Shown here one piece after another: positions 36,244 to 48,700 of a stretch of 64,000 bases of DNA. Position numbers and translations under genes: made by a program. Positions within the stretch are counted from its first letter, which is position 1. Every line of letters starts with the position of its first letter. Source of the stretch: Gymnogyps californianus (lineage: Eukaryota; Chordata; Aves; Accipitriformes; Cathartidae); NCBI RefSeq assembly GCF_018139145.2, contig NC_059473.1, positions 66,756,707 through 66,820,706 on the forward strand, in the 5' to 3' direction. The notes under the pieces are model-generated. The model was not told the DNA's origin, ran no database searches, and saw nothing but the letters and a program-made list of their open reading frames with translations.

Positions 36244-36602
36244 GAATTCTTAGAAAATATTAACGTTCCCTTATATAATACAGCATAAATAATTAATGAA
36301 GGTTTTCTTGATGTCCAGAGGAAGTTAGGGATCCTAACCATCCATGGAGAATTAGCGCCATTAGTTTGGTAAATAAGACAAGCTGACTTGGTTGTTACAC
36401 AGTACCTTCTCAAAAGCTTGAACACTTCCCAGAAGGATTGACGTGTACTGGCTCTAGGAGAATATAAATAGTCCACCAGTGCTGAACATACGTTTCTTCC
36501 TTTCTGAGAGTCCTTACTCAACAGTTCTAGCGAGTCTTTGTGCTTTGAATAAAACATGAGCTCCAGTGGAGAAAGCTGGCTCGTACACATTTTCCATTAT
36601 CT

Positions 36603-36746
36603 TCAAAGTTCATTGTGTGAGTTCTTCTCTGCAGCTTTGAACATCAGAATGGAATTAAAGATTTTTAGGGCTGGTCCCAGTTTAATGCTCATTATTTTGA
36701 CTATGTCTGACTGGGTCATTAGCAGAAATGCTTCTCCATCAATTTG
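36603..36746 (-). CDS. L3MBTL3: L3MBTL3 terminal coding exon (second half of SAM domain)
   Basis: The acceptor on the - strand is TTCTTCTTTTAAAG before 36746. There are 47 codons plus TGA, phase 0: QIDGEAFLLMTQSDIVKIMS, then IKLGPALKIFNSILMFKAA, ending EKNSHNEL. These are the last helices of the SAM domain, and the C-terminus is nearly identical to mammals. The exon is flanked by the two copies of a direct duplication. Confidence 0.96.
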   Translation of the reverse strand, partial: QIDGEAFLLMTQSDIVKIMSIKLGPALKIFNSILMFKAAEKNSHNEL

Positions 36747-39700
36747 CTTTAAAAGAAGAAACACACAAAGCTATTAATAGGTCTGACAGTGCAGCACTAT
36801 AGATGTTTCAGAAAACATGAAAAGAAAATTCCCAGCAATTTCAGAGAGCGTAAAGGAATGGCTGAATACAAAACTTCAAATGCCTTCAGCATAGCTTTGA
36901 TTTCAACCTTTTAGACAGATCAGCTAGTCCAAAAGAATAGGATGATGATGTTCTTTCTGCTTGAAAACAACTGTCTGGCTAATTTTTAGCTAACCAGTTC
37001 TTATTTTCATACTGACAGTATAAAGTAAAAGCTTTTGAAAAGTAAAATGGGTAAATGAAGTAGAATTCAACTGTACTGCAGCACAGTAAAGCTTTTTAAC
37101 GTCTTAGGTACTCCTTTTATGCAAGCCTCCATAAGAAAGCTTCTGAATTTCACTCCCAACTACAGAACTGGAACCTCCTTCAGGCCACCTCTTCCTGTTC
37201 ATTAAATAGCAAATTACAACAAATTTGGTCCCAGGTGTAAACAGGGGCCAGGCTACATAAAACTGCCTCTTTGACACAAACACAACTTTTCAAAACACTG
37301 AACAGTTTTTCTGCCAGCTTTGTAGTGTTGCTATTTTAATGAATGTTACAAGAGAATATTCTCCTGTAAGCAAACTGCTCTGTCAGCAGGAGTGCTAAAT
37401 CCAAACATGAAGAGCCACAAGGCCCTCACTTCCAAGGGCTTCCATGGGCCAACACTTCTTGTGTAAACTCCAGGTCACTTAGGTATCTATCGTAAGTTTT
37501 CAGTGTAACATAAGCAGGATAGCTAGGCCTAAAAGCCAAATGTGGTTAAATCAGGAGCACTGCTTAGGCTTAAAGATAGCAATTTCAGACAAAAACAGTG
37601 TAATTAAGTTTCTGTAGGACTAGAAGACAAGCTTTCTGAATCAGACACGCTGCAAAGGAAGCCTGCAAGGTACACCCCAGCACTGTAAGTCGAGGAACAC
37701 TGCAGTGAGAACAGCATCACGCAGTTACCACAATTACTTTCTACTCCTTTTGTGCACAAAGCCAGACTGGGTGGGCTCAGAACCAGAACGGTGTGAACCT
37801 GGGGGTGCTCAGCTTTTTGCAGCATCTTAATATAAGCAGGATAAGGGTTCATTTCCACAGCAGAAGTTTGAAACAGCACCTTCTACCTACTGAAAGACCT
37901 ACTGATACCAGCAAGTCCATGCTGGTTGGCCTCACTGGGAGAGGTTTAATTTACTACTCACAGACAAAGCCTGAGAGGCTAAATCCTGAAAGAAGGGAAG
38001 TATTTTCTTACACCTCTGAGAATGAAAGTGTTCAGGATTCATCCATCTCTGTGGCACTTCCCACCTGCTGACTTGATTAGCAATACACCAGCTTTTATTG
38101 ATCTTAAATTCATTGGTGAGACACCCTAAGTGACACAGGGGATGCTCTAGGCCTGCATACCTGCTGCAGCTGTAAAATGCCTAACATCTAAGCAAGTGCA
38201 AAATGCCCAGAGATGCAGCCTGTCGGTCCTTTGATATGCAGCTGTAATAGTCATTACAATCTATAGCACAGTCTGAAAACTTTTGTCACAGGAGATGAGC
38301 AGGGCCATCTGTATGCATTTTCCTCAGGAGGTGCCTTCTCAAGTCTAAGTACCACAATTATTCTTCACTTGAAAGGCTGGCTGACTTGGGATATTACAGT
38401 ATCTGACTGCCCATTCAGGTGGTCTGGCTGGGATAAGCACCTGAACTATTCACTCTGGCAATCTGTGATCAAACAGCCTTCTTGAAACTAAGCATTAACA
38501 GGAGTAACAAACCTCTAAGCGGAAAAGAAAAAGCTTATAAAGGCCTATTGTACCTAAAAGCCCTATCACTTCCTAATGACAACTTTGGCCCAACAATCTT
38601 CTCAAATACCAGAAATGCATGCCTGCCGTGCTCACAAAGTGAGTACACACTCCTTTGAACCTCATCAGAAGCCTTCAGATCTTCTCACTTCCCGCTCACT
38701 CAAATAACGTTTGTAAACTGGCTATATCAGGGGGAAGAGCATCAGGAGCTAAGTGTGATCAGACAAGATGCAAAGAGTTTTAAGAGGTGGTTATCTTGAA
38801 CCACGGCTCTGCTTTATTTTACTTATTAACATCCTGCAGAACTAAAATAACATACTTACTTATAAATTTCCTCAAACCAGATTAAAAGAGAACAGCAGTA
38901 AATCACGAAGTTCCTCCTCTTCTACCATTAGTTCTAAGTAATTTCAGTTGCAGTAACAAAGCTAGAGAAGCACGAGAGACCTAGCTGACACTTAGCTAGT
39001 TTTATCTTCTTTACTTCCTTCCCACTGCAAACCAACCTAATCTTCCATACATTTGCATCTGATTTTAAACATACACTTCATCCTAGTACTTTCTATATAT
39101 TTTTAATGACAACATAAAATTAATCTTTCCACCAAGCTTTGTACTCTGTGTCTTTTTGAAATAGAATTCACCCACCTCATCTTTAAACACCTTGCCGTGC
39201 TCTTCACATCCTGGTAAACTCCGTATAAATTCAGAGACCTGCCACCAAAGTATACAACAAAAGATTTAGTAAGACCGGTGTTTTCTCAAAATAGTCTTAA
39301 AGGTTGACAATCATTAAAGTTTTTTAGCTATTGTTTTTACAGCCTCATATTAGGTGTTCCACCTTCTTCTGTAAGTGCATGGAGTCTTGCAGCTGGGTGT
39401 TTAAGGACAGGATTCACAAAATCTGCAAACTAAAAGAGCACATGCCACTCCTGTACACAGGACATCTAAAAGTGGGATATGGCTACTCCCTCAACATTAC
39501 TCAGGTTATTCTATCCATGCAGATCCAGAACCATGAATCTACTCTTGGTGAATCACTTCTCACAAACCAAAATGGTTGCTGCCTTCCTCTTCTTTATTCT
39601 TTACAGCAGAGAGATTAGCAAATCCTTTTTCAAATTCATGCTTCTTTTCTCTCTGATTAGAGGAGATCCAACTGTCCCAGCTGCAGAAAACTGCCTTAGT

Positions 39701-42700
39701 CATAGGTACTCCTGAAAGTAAAGCAGGGACTAGACCCTGTCTGTCCAAGCATTATTACATACTTGAACAGTGACAGGGCTCTAATCTTGAAATCAGGTGT
39801 CATGGCCTGACCATATCCATACTGTTCCTCTCTGCACTATATTCTCACCCTCCAAAACAGTGTGCCACATCCAAACTATGCACCAGGAATAGCTCCTTGG
39901 TCCATGCTAACCCTAAACGTTCCTCCAGAATGTCTGTGTGGGTGCTAGATGTTATTAGTGTAGACCTTGACCACCTGATCTGCTAGGCCATGCATATAGC
40001 ACTTTTCTGTCCCTTTTTAACCCCAGTGAATATATATCCACACATATATATTTATCTGTATCTATACCTATCTATACACATACGAATTAATACTTACTGC
40101 TTCCAGGGCTGGATGGCAGCTGAACGGGCATTTTGGGGAAGTGTTACATTAGGTCTGGCTGACTCTAATCCTCTGAGTACTAATGCATTATTGTTAATCT
40201 ATGGGGCTAATCTAAAGCTCTGAATCAACCAAGACTTCAAGGGCAGTGGCAGCAAGATAGAAGATACATGGGAAACCTACCTCATCTGTACTCCACTTAG
40301 AAACTTTACTGGCTGGGATCCCAGCTACACTTGGAAGGAGCTTGCTCTGCTGCTCCCAGCGCAAGGGTAGGCCAGGGATTTGCAACTTGGAAGACACAAT
40401 AACTGGTTGAGAAAGAAGCCTCTGCGTGTTGGGTTCTTCAACATCTTCGACAACAGGAAGCAACAAACAGGCATTAAATCCCTCAGCCAGTGATGAGATC
40501 AGTCACAGTAAAAGCACGTTCATTTCTATTGACATATATGGGCCTCCCTAAACAAGCTGTATGGTTTTACTTACACCAGAATTAGAGGAGTACCATGACT
40601 GTTCTTCCACTAGTATGACTGTGATTATATTGGCTCTACACAAATATAACTACTCTTACATGGAAAAAGTCTCGTCCAACACAATACTATGCCAACACAA
40701 CTGGTGGCATACCACACCATAGGTCAAATAATTTAAAATTTTTTGATACAATAAATCACATCCACATTTAATAGTTGTACAGTAGTACAAGAACTAACTT
40801 AATTCCAGGGTTGAGCTGTTGTAACTTCATCAAAAGCAGCGCTGCACTGCTACAAAATTCCAAGTGAATCAGTTGTACAGTTCCAGCCCACACAACATTT
40901 ATGCCTCATCCACAACAAAATGTTTTTCAGTTCTTCTGAGGAAAAACCACAAATGTCTGCAAATTCCCTGCTCCCACTTTAACTGAATTTTTTATTTGGA
41001 AAATAACATTTAACTCCTCCATGCTGCTATGAGGTTTTTACAAGGTCATTTCCCTTTTTATTTCACTTATCCATAATGGAAGGAATGAGCTCCCATCCCA
41101 CTGGCCTCAAAGGCAATGTACTGGTGAGAGGGTGGCTTCAGCCACATGCTGCTGTTGCTGCTGCTGTCTGGAGAGCAGCAGCAGTTGCAGATGTGTGTAG
41201 GAGGAAAGAGTGAAGAGGCATGCCTCGAATGATGTCAAACTGCGTAAGACATCTATGTTCATTTAGATCCATTGCAAATGCAAAAGCAACATGCCTGCTA
41301 TGAACTCAGTCCTGAATGCTTCCCAATTGCGGAGTAAAATTGTGGAAAACCTCTGGTATTCATTTCTGAATGAAACAGCCAACAAAGAACCTATGCCTAA
41401 TATTCCTTACTAACATGGCTTCATGCAATCACTCACAAATCCCTGTGCTATTTTTGTTTGGATTGCTCACATCTATTACAGCCCCATTCTATTTCCATTT
41501 TTGGGAAGTTGCTATTATTCACAGTTCTCCCTATCCTTAATGTTCTAGTTTTCATACATTTGTGCCCAACAACTAGGGCACAAATTCCTATTATAGATTT
41601 TTGCCAGCACAGTGGGAATGGTCTAGAATATATAATGTGGCCAATATAGGATGTGATTACATTTGCTTGTGTTGTTCTGCTCCTCTAGCTTAAATTTTTG
41701 TTATTTTCAATACTTATCCTCATTTTATATCAATGGTGATTGTTCAGAAGTTGACTCTTAAGCTATTTAGTCAGTATTGCCAGCCCACTGATTAAATTTT
41801 TAAATAGACTCCTTAATTTTTTCCTAGCATCATACTCTTACTCTTGGAAGTGAGTTCCCTAAATGTCTGTTTACACTTCACTGTTGTTCTTCAAATGTTC
41901 CTTAGAGCTTCTACTACTACTAAAAATCTCAGTGAGAAAGGAAAGAGTCTTGTAAGGCAGCAAGCGTGCTGAATGCAAAGCCTATTTTACCAAGTAGTAT
42001 CTTTCTCATTGTTCCCTTGAATCCCCTCCCCATCCTTAGTCCCTGATTTTTTTTTTCTAAAAAAGGTCTCTTAAGAGTTGAAAATACAAGCATTTAGCTA
42101 TTTTTTTTGTTTTCCGTTCACAAAACATGTAATACATTGATACTGTAACATAAATAGCAGACAATACTGTGTGAAGAAAATTCCAAGCAAATTGCACTCC
42201 ATTTTCACACGTTTAAACATATGTATACATAAGAGCATACAGGTACATGCATAGTGAGTTACCTATCTACTCCATATGTCTCGATTTTCAATAGTTTACA
42301 GCTGTGTCAAACCCTAACAGTTCCAGATGAAAAATCTATGCTGGGCATCTGTCCATGCTGTGGTTTTTTGGAAAACTTCAAGCAAACACAGGTCAGCTGG
42401 TTATGAATGACATTAGCAGAAAATAAGTTCACTAATGTGACACTGCATAATGCTAAACCTTGTACTCCACCTATTCACATTCAAGAGCTCTATTTACTGA
42501 CATGGAAAAGAATGTAGTGCCTAATGCCTTTGAGGATATGGGCAAAAATGCCTCTGCTTCTCAGCCTCTGTCATATCTGCCTCACAGGTAAGATGAACAG
42601 CACAAAAGGAGCGTGTAAAGTGCCAATTTACCCAACTAGATGGAGGAAGAGAAAAAAAAAGTCCCCAACCCTGCAGCAGGTATAACCACATCCCTGACAA

Positions 42701-45700
42701 AAGGAAGTTTACGTTTAGTGGGGGTAACTTTTTGCAGAAGACAGTGCACGGTATTTTGGCTACAATCTATGTCTGTAATACCAGACATCTAAAAGTTCTC
42801 CCTACCCTCATTCTGTGGGGTATCCTATTCCTTGCTCTGCAAGCCCTGCTTCCCATAGAGAGGCAATCTGTGTTTGTGGGCCAGAGAAAATATGTGATGT
42901 ACTCCAATTTATGTCTCAATTTGGACATTTAGAAGAACAGTAACTTGAGGTGCACCACAGGTTAGCCAGCTTCATCACAGAGCCACAAGTTGCTCCTTGA
43001 ACCACGTAAGTGAAGAAACAAAATCTGCTTGCCAGCTCCACATGACATAGCAGAGCCAGATGCAGTAAGTTCACACTTTTAACCCTGACCACTGTTCTTC
43101 TCTGCTGACGTTTTGCTTCAGCATCAGCCCACCTGCTTCTACATTCTTCTTCATACTTAATGCCACCTTGTTATCCTTCTCCCTGAACTGTATCTTCCTT
43201 AATTCATCTCTATCCTCTTAGTGAGTTACCTTCCAACAAAATATAACCTCACGTTTCAAAGAAGCTAAATGGCAAACATTTTCTGGCATTAACGAGTGAC
43301 AACACTATTCATTCCCTCCTGCATGTTCTAGCTCCTAGCATGTATCAGGTTTTTAAGTACAGGATTTTGTCCGTAAAAAAAGCTAGTATGAAGGGGCCAT
43401 GATTTCAGTGCAGTTCTTTAGCTCCAAGTAACCTTTCTCCAAAAAAGGGAAGATAGCACTACATGTTTTATAAAGTATCAGTAGAGAACTGGTCAAGTGA
43501 GTATGGCAAAAGTACGCTGAAGAATAATAATGTAAGTGACAGGCAGAAAAAATAGGGCAACAAGCACAGATACCAGCAGTCACAGTTCACAAAAGTCTGC
43601 ACAACTGCAATTATTTTAGCTTGAGTTTTCCATTACTATGATAGCAAGAACTCAACGATCCATTTTCATCCTACAGATTGAGTATTATGGCACAAAATTA
43701 TGTGTATAAAATTATGTGTATAAAAAGGAGGTGAAAAGGATAACTTTGTTAAACAATAACGCAAGAAAGCGTTCTAGTTTTATAAACCTAATTATGCAAG
43801 ACCCTACATGGAAATGTATCCTAGTAAGCACAGCTTGTTGGTGAGACTTTATCCAAATAGTCAATTCTGCCAAACTCAAAATGCTTCACAAAATCAAGCC
43901 AGTTTTCTTAGAATAAAAAAAGAATTGCAGACAATTTAAAATGCTCCGAACTACTTGATTTTAAATTTTTTGTATTGTATTATATAGTGCAAAGTTAACA
44001 TCAAAACAGTATGTTTCCATTCTGCTGAAACAAAATACTTCAAATGACCAAAACCTCTTTCTTTCATCTGCTTCAGAGAGATTCTTCTTTTAATGCTTCA
44101 TTTTCTCCAGAATTCTGAACTACATCATGTTTCAAAACACCGTAACAACCTGGATTTTTTACACCTTTTGCACAGCTCTTGTAATAGATGGAATCTTTCA
44201 TACTTCACACACTCTTCAGAGTGCCTCTTAGATCTATCTGAAAAGTGCTGGGAGACAAATGATGTTTTAAGATAAAAGAAATGTATCAGAAATTAATAAT
44301 TAAAAATAAAAAACTACCTTAATTTTATCTTTACGCAATGCTCTACTAGCCTCAAAGAATTCCCTGGGTTTTACAAGGATGAGCTCACTTAAAAGGTAAG
44401 AAATGTAGCTCCAGTTTCAAGATTTTTGACGAAAGCCTTACAAATTTTGTGTTGCACAACAAATTGCTGAAGAAAAAAATCTAAAAATTTAAGGAATTAT
44501 GAAATTAAGACATTTAGCTTCTCATTGAACTTGCATGAGTTAAAATTATTGCAGCAAAAGCTGCACTGAAACAATGCACTGACTCAGTCCAATAACTAGC
44601 CTGACATACTAAGTTTCACACACGCAAAATAATTATCAAATGTAAGATTGTGACGTTCTGGATTTGTGCTGTATTCTTTCTAAACAATGAGGATAAAAAT
44701 GAATAATGAACAGCTACCTCCATCTGTCCAACTGGATCAGTGAACAACCAAGAGTTTTGACACAGCAGTACACAAAACCACACGGAATCACTGAACCAAA
44801 GAGAAGTCCATGTTGGAAGGGACCTTTGGAGACCGTATGATGCAACCTTCTGTTAAGAGCAGGACATTAGACTAAGTTACTCAGGGCCCTGTCAAGCCAA
44901 GCCCTAAATATTTCCAGCAGGAGAGATTCCACCTCTTTTCTGGGCAGCCTACTCCAATTGTTCTCATGGTGAGAAGCTTCTTCCTTACATTCAGACAGAA
45001 TTTCCCCGGAAGCAACTTGTGTCCATTTCCTTTTTTCCCACCACTGTGCATCCTGGAGGAGAGGGTACCTCCATCTTCTCTATAACTACCTTTTAGTTAC
45101 TGGAGGACTGTGACTAGATTCCTCCAAGCCTTCCCTTCCCAAACTCCTTCAACTCTTCTTCATATGTCAGTCCTTCAACTACCTAATCATCTTGGTGGCC
45201 CTCCACTGGACTGTCTCCAGTTTTTCAGTGAAGTAAAAATTTTAGCCATCCCTCTGTAAAACTCATGAAAAAGAAATGGCCCATTCTGCATATGGGCTGC
45301 TGGAAATTATCAACAGACTAAGGCTGGGTTGAGTAAATCACCTTAACTCGGCATTATGCCTGTAATGTGCAAATGCTTTAACTTTCTTTCAATACACTTT
45401 TGAAGCAGTAAGTGAACATGATACCTTTACAACTCAGACTGGTTTAATTACCTATTTTTAAATAGGTAATAGTGGTAATATTTTTAAATAAGTCAGTGGA
45501 AAAATATTCTTGAAATGAAACTTTTTATACTAGTATTCATTTTGCACTCGTCTTTACAACTGTGATGAAGTTCTTGGTAAAGCCTTTGATGATTACAAGA
45601 TAAAGAAACACAGTGTTAAAAGTGGTGTTGTCAAATTTTTGGACACAAACAGTGAATGTGGAAAATAAGTTGCGATGCAGTTTCATGAAGAATTTCAAGG

Positions 45701-48700
45701 AATATCACACTTCTTTAGTTCTGCAAATTTTAATGTGAAACAAATGAAGTACTGCCAATTTACCTTTAATTTCATTTGAAATGAGCAGCTTATTTTCTGT
45801 CTCCTCTTCTTCACACTCTTTATTCTTTATGGAGTCCTTTGTTTGTAGTACTCCACTGAGAAAAATAAGATGTTCATTTTTTATTAATACATCATAAAAA
45901 TCACTAAGCATGATGACATCTCTTGCTAACAATGCTATTAACACACCAGGATTCCTACACAAAGGATGTTGTATCATCATAAAATAAAAAAAGAGAGGAT
46001 CTAATTTCTGACTTACACAGATGGCATGACTACTGACATGTATTTTGCAATGAAGGCTCAAGAGTAGTGTAAACTAAGATTACGTAAATCATATCAACAC
46101 ACTTGACTTCATAACTGAAACTGGAAAATGTACAAAAGAAGGCAGTGGATGTGTCCACGGCAGAAGATGGGAAGAGTGAAGAACATGTACGTAGCTGCAT
46201 CTCCTACAAAGCCTTACTGGTTATCCAGGCCATTTTCAGGAGCTGTCTGCAACAACATCTATTCCTTTTTCTCTGCCCAACCTTCATTTCCACCCCACCC
46301 CACCTCCTGTACTATACTGACACACTGTTGTGCAGCTGTTAATGATCCCACTGAAAATATCTGTATTCTTTTGTTACTGTTTTTGCATTACTTCTTATCC
46401 AGCTAAAAGAGCTGCTCTTTGCCTGCTGCCTGTGGCTGCTCCCTCAGCTTTGCCAGCCCAAACATTTGCAAAGAGGGAATGCCTTCCCCCTATTGAGAAA
46501 AATGGGGCAAGAGAGGTGGAATAAGAGAACTTCTCAATGGGGGGTGGGTGTATTTGCATCTTAAAGTCAGCTCCTGGGAAGTTCCTTTTCAAACTCTGCC
46601 TTCAGAAGATATTTCCAGCCTGGTTTCTTACAGAAACGAAACTTACGAACTTGCTGACAATATGTGTGTATTTATTTCCTTCTGCTTTTAAGAACTTGAG
46701 AACACTTTGGCCAATTCTTACTAAACCATCACAGATGCAGAGCTCACAGAGACTAGACACTAGACAGAATGATCTTAAAGTCAAGACTACAAGAAAGCCC
46801 ACTACATGAACACAGGCTTTACTATCTACAAGAGAAGCAGTCAACAAGAACCCCTTTACAAATGTCCCACACACAGATAAAAAGCCAAACTAGAGCTAAC
46901 ACCTTGTTAGACATCAAGATTAGCTAACCCCAAAACACAAATCCACAGAAGAAATAGACCTGTTTAATTCCATTGTTTACATTTATACTATTAAATTCAA
47001 TTTATATACTAAATACTATTTATACTATTAAATACAAGTAAGCATTTGGGAATGAATCAGCTAGGAGCTGCAAGTTCACTGACATCAACAGTAATATGTT
47101 TAACACATAATTAATGGTGCAAAATGAACACAACAAACCGGAAAATCCAGCCTTTGTAGTATGGTAGGACACAAATAGTAATGGTATGACAAACAACGCC
47201 AGTGGAATGCATAGAGCAGGCATGCCTTCTTGTGCCACAAAGGACTTCTCCACAGTATCTTCCTCAGAAATATCACCTGCATTTATTTACTTAAAAATTA
47301 TTTTCCTAACCTCCACAAACACAGAAAACTTCTGAAGTAAGATGCTACAAAGTAGTGCAATTAATTCCAAAGCCAAAGTAAATTATTACTGTAATTCAAC
47401 ATAAGGAAGAGAGATCACCAAAACCTGTGAGCAAACATGTATCTTCCTGTTTTCTTGAGGACAATTTTCATAGCAACATACATCCAGAAATTTTATCTCA
47501 CTAGTTAAGTACAAGATAGTATCACGAATTGAAGGTTTTGGGGAAGGGGTTGGAAGATAAATTGAATTTTCTTTTAAGAGGTAGTACCATTTGATTCCCA
47601 AGCCTGAGTGTTCACCTTCCTTCATTGTAAATATTTCCAGAGTAGAATTCCTATTACAGTGAAATTCTTTTGCTACTCTGAAGATAGTACAAAGATGCTT
47701 TCAAATTAAAATTGAATATGCTGTAGGCATGTAATTTTTATCTTGAATTTTAATCTCAGGAACATTCCAGAGGGACAGACTGCAGTTTTTACACACATAT
47801 TTTTGCAAACCAAAATTTTCTAGTATAATTGTTTGTATGCGCAGATACCTCTTACTAGTTAAAAAAAAGAAAAAAAAGGAGTAAGTGGAACTGGAGATTA
47901 GCTGAGTACCACTTAGATTCAACACAACAAAATAAATCTCATGGCTGGCTTCGTATGTGATTGGTTCCTCAACCAAGGACTTCTAGGAAACAAAAGATTA
48001 CCTGAAATATGAAGGTATACACAACTGTACTGAAGTCAAACATAATTAAATCCACACTACGAGCTCAGCAGCTAAAGAGCACACAAGTATACATATCTAT
48101 GTCTTCAATTATGCATGTGCACTTTGAATACACATCTAAAAAGATCCACTGGGTATAGCAATAACCAGATGCTCAATATTTTATAACTCTAGCAGTTCAT
48201 ATATACCTAATGTTGTGAACACTATTTTTCATGCCTTTTTCAAAGGAAGTTTATTCAACTAAAAGTCCTCTCTGACTATGCTGGATACATAAAGAATGTG
48301 GGAAGCTAGATAATAAAATGCAGATAGTCATCAGTGTATTCAAACAGTTCAAATACAAACTGCAAAGCCTCTGGGTAATTCAAAGTTGGCACGAGGCTGT
48401 TATTCTCTTAATGAAAATGACTCAATACAGTGAACAGATAGCACACATTGGTTATTTTAGGTCTTCATAAAGATAACACCCTCTAAAACAATGAAGGACA
48501 AAAAAATTGTTCTTCAATAATTTTAAGAGATAGTCTGTAAAGTCAAAGTTTATTTCTAAAAAAAGATTAATTTACTACAACTGTGGTCAAAGTGATGAAT
48601 GACAACTATTATTTAACACAGGTTATTTCAAAACTATATATGAAACTATCTTCTGTCTTTTTTGCGGTTTAAATTCACTTGAGTATGACCAGTGAATGCT

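Larger units (their letters stand above)
32843..36602. other. Tail-to-tail stretch between the SAMD3 and L3MBTL3 stop codons
   Basis: 3,760 bases between the two stops, containing both 3' UTRs and a short spacer. There are poly(A) signals for the + strand near its left end and for the - strand at 36179, 35849 and 34855. Short open frames (for example 33377-33706 + and 33451-33771 -) overlap one another on opposite strands and match nothing I know. No RNA gene or mobile element was recognised. Confidence 0.65.

Noticed and set aside
36240..36590. A 116-codon - strand open frame containing SPLELMFYSKH, which recalls the SPLELM of L3MBTL3
   Set aside because: It lies in the 3' UTR just past the L3MBTL3 stop. 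The likeness ends after six residues, and the real SPLEL exon is at 59481-59583.
47701..47976. 91-codon - strand open frame with KNCSLSLWNVPEIK, considered as an extra L3MBTL3 exon
   Set aside because: The phases of the exons on both sides already join perfectly without it, and it has no family match.
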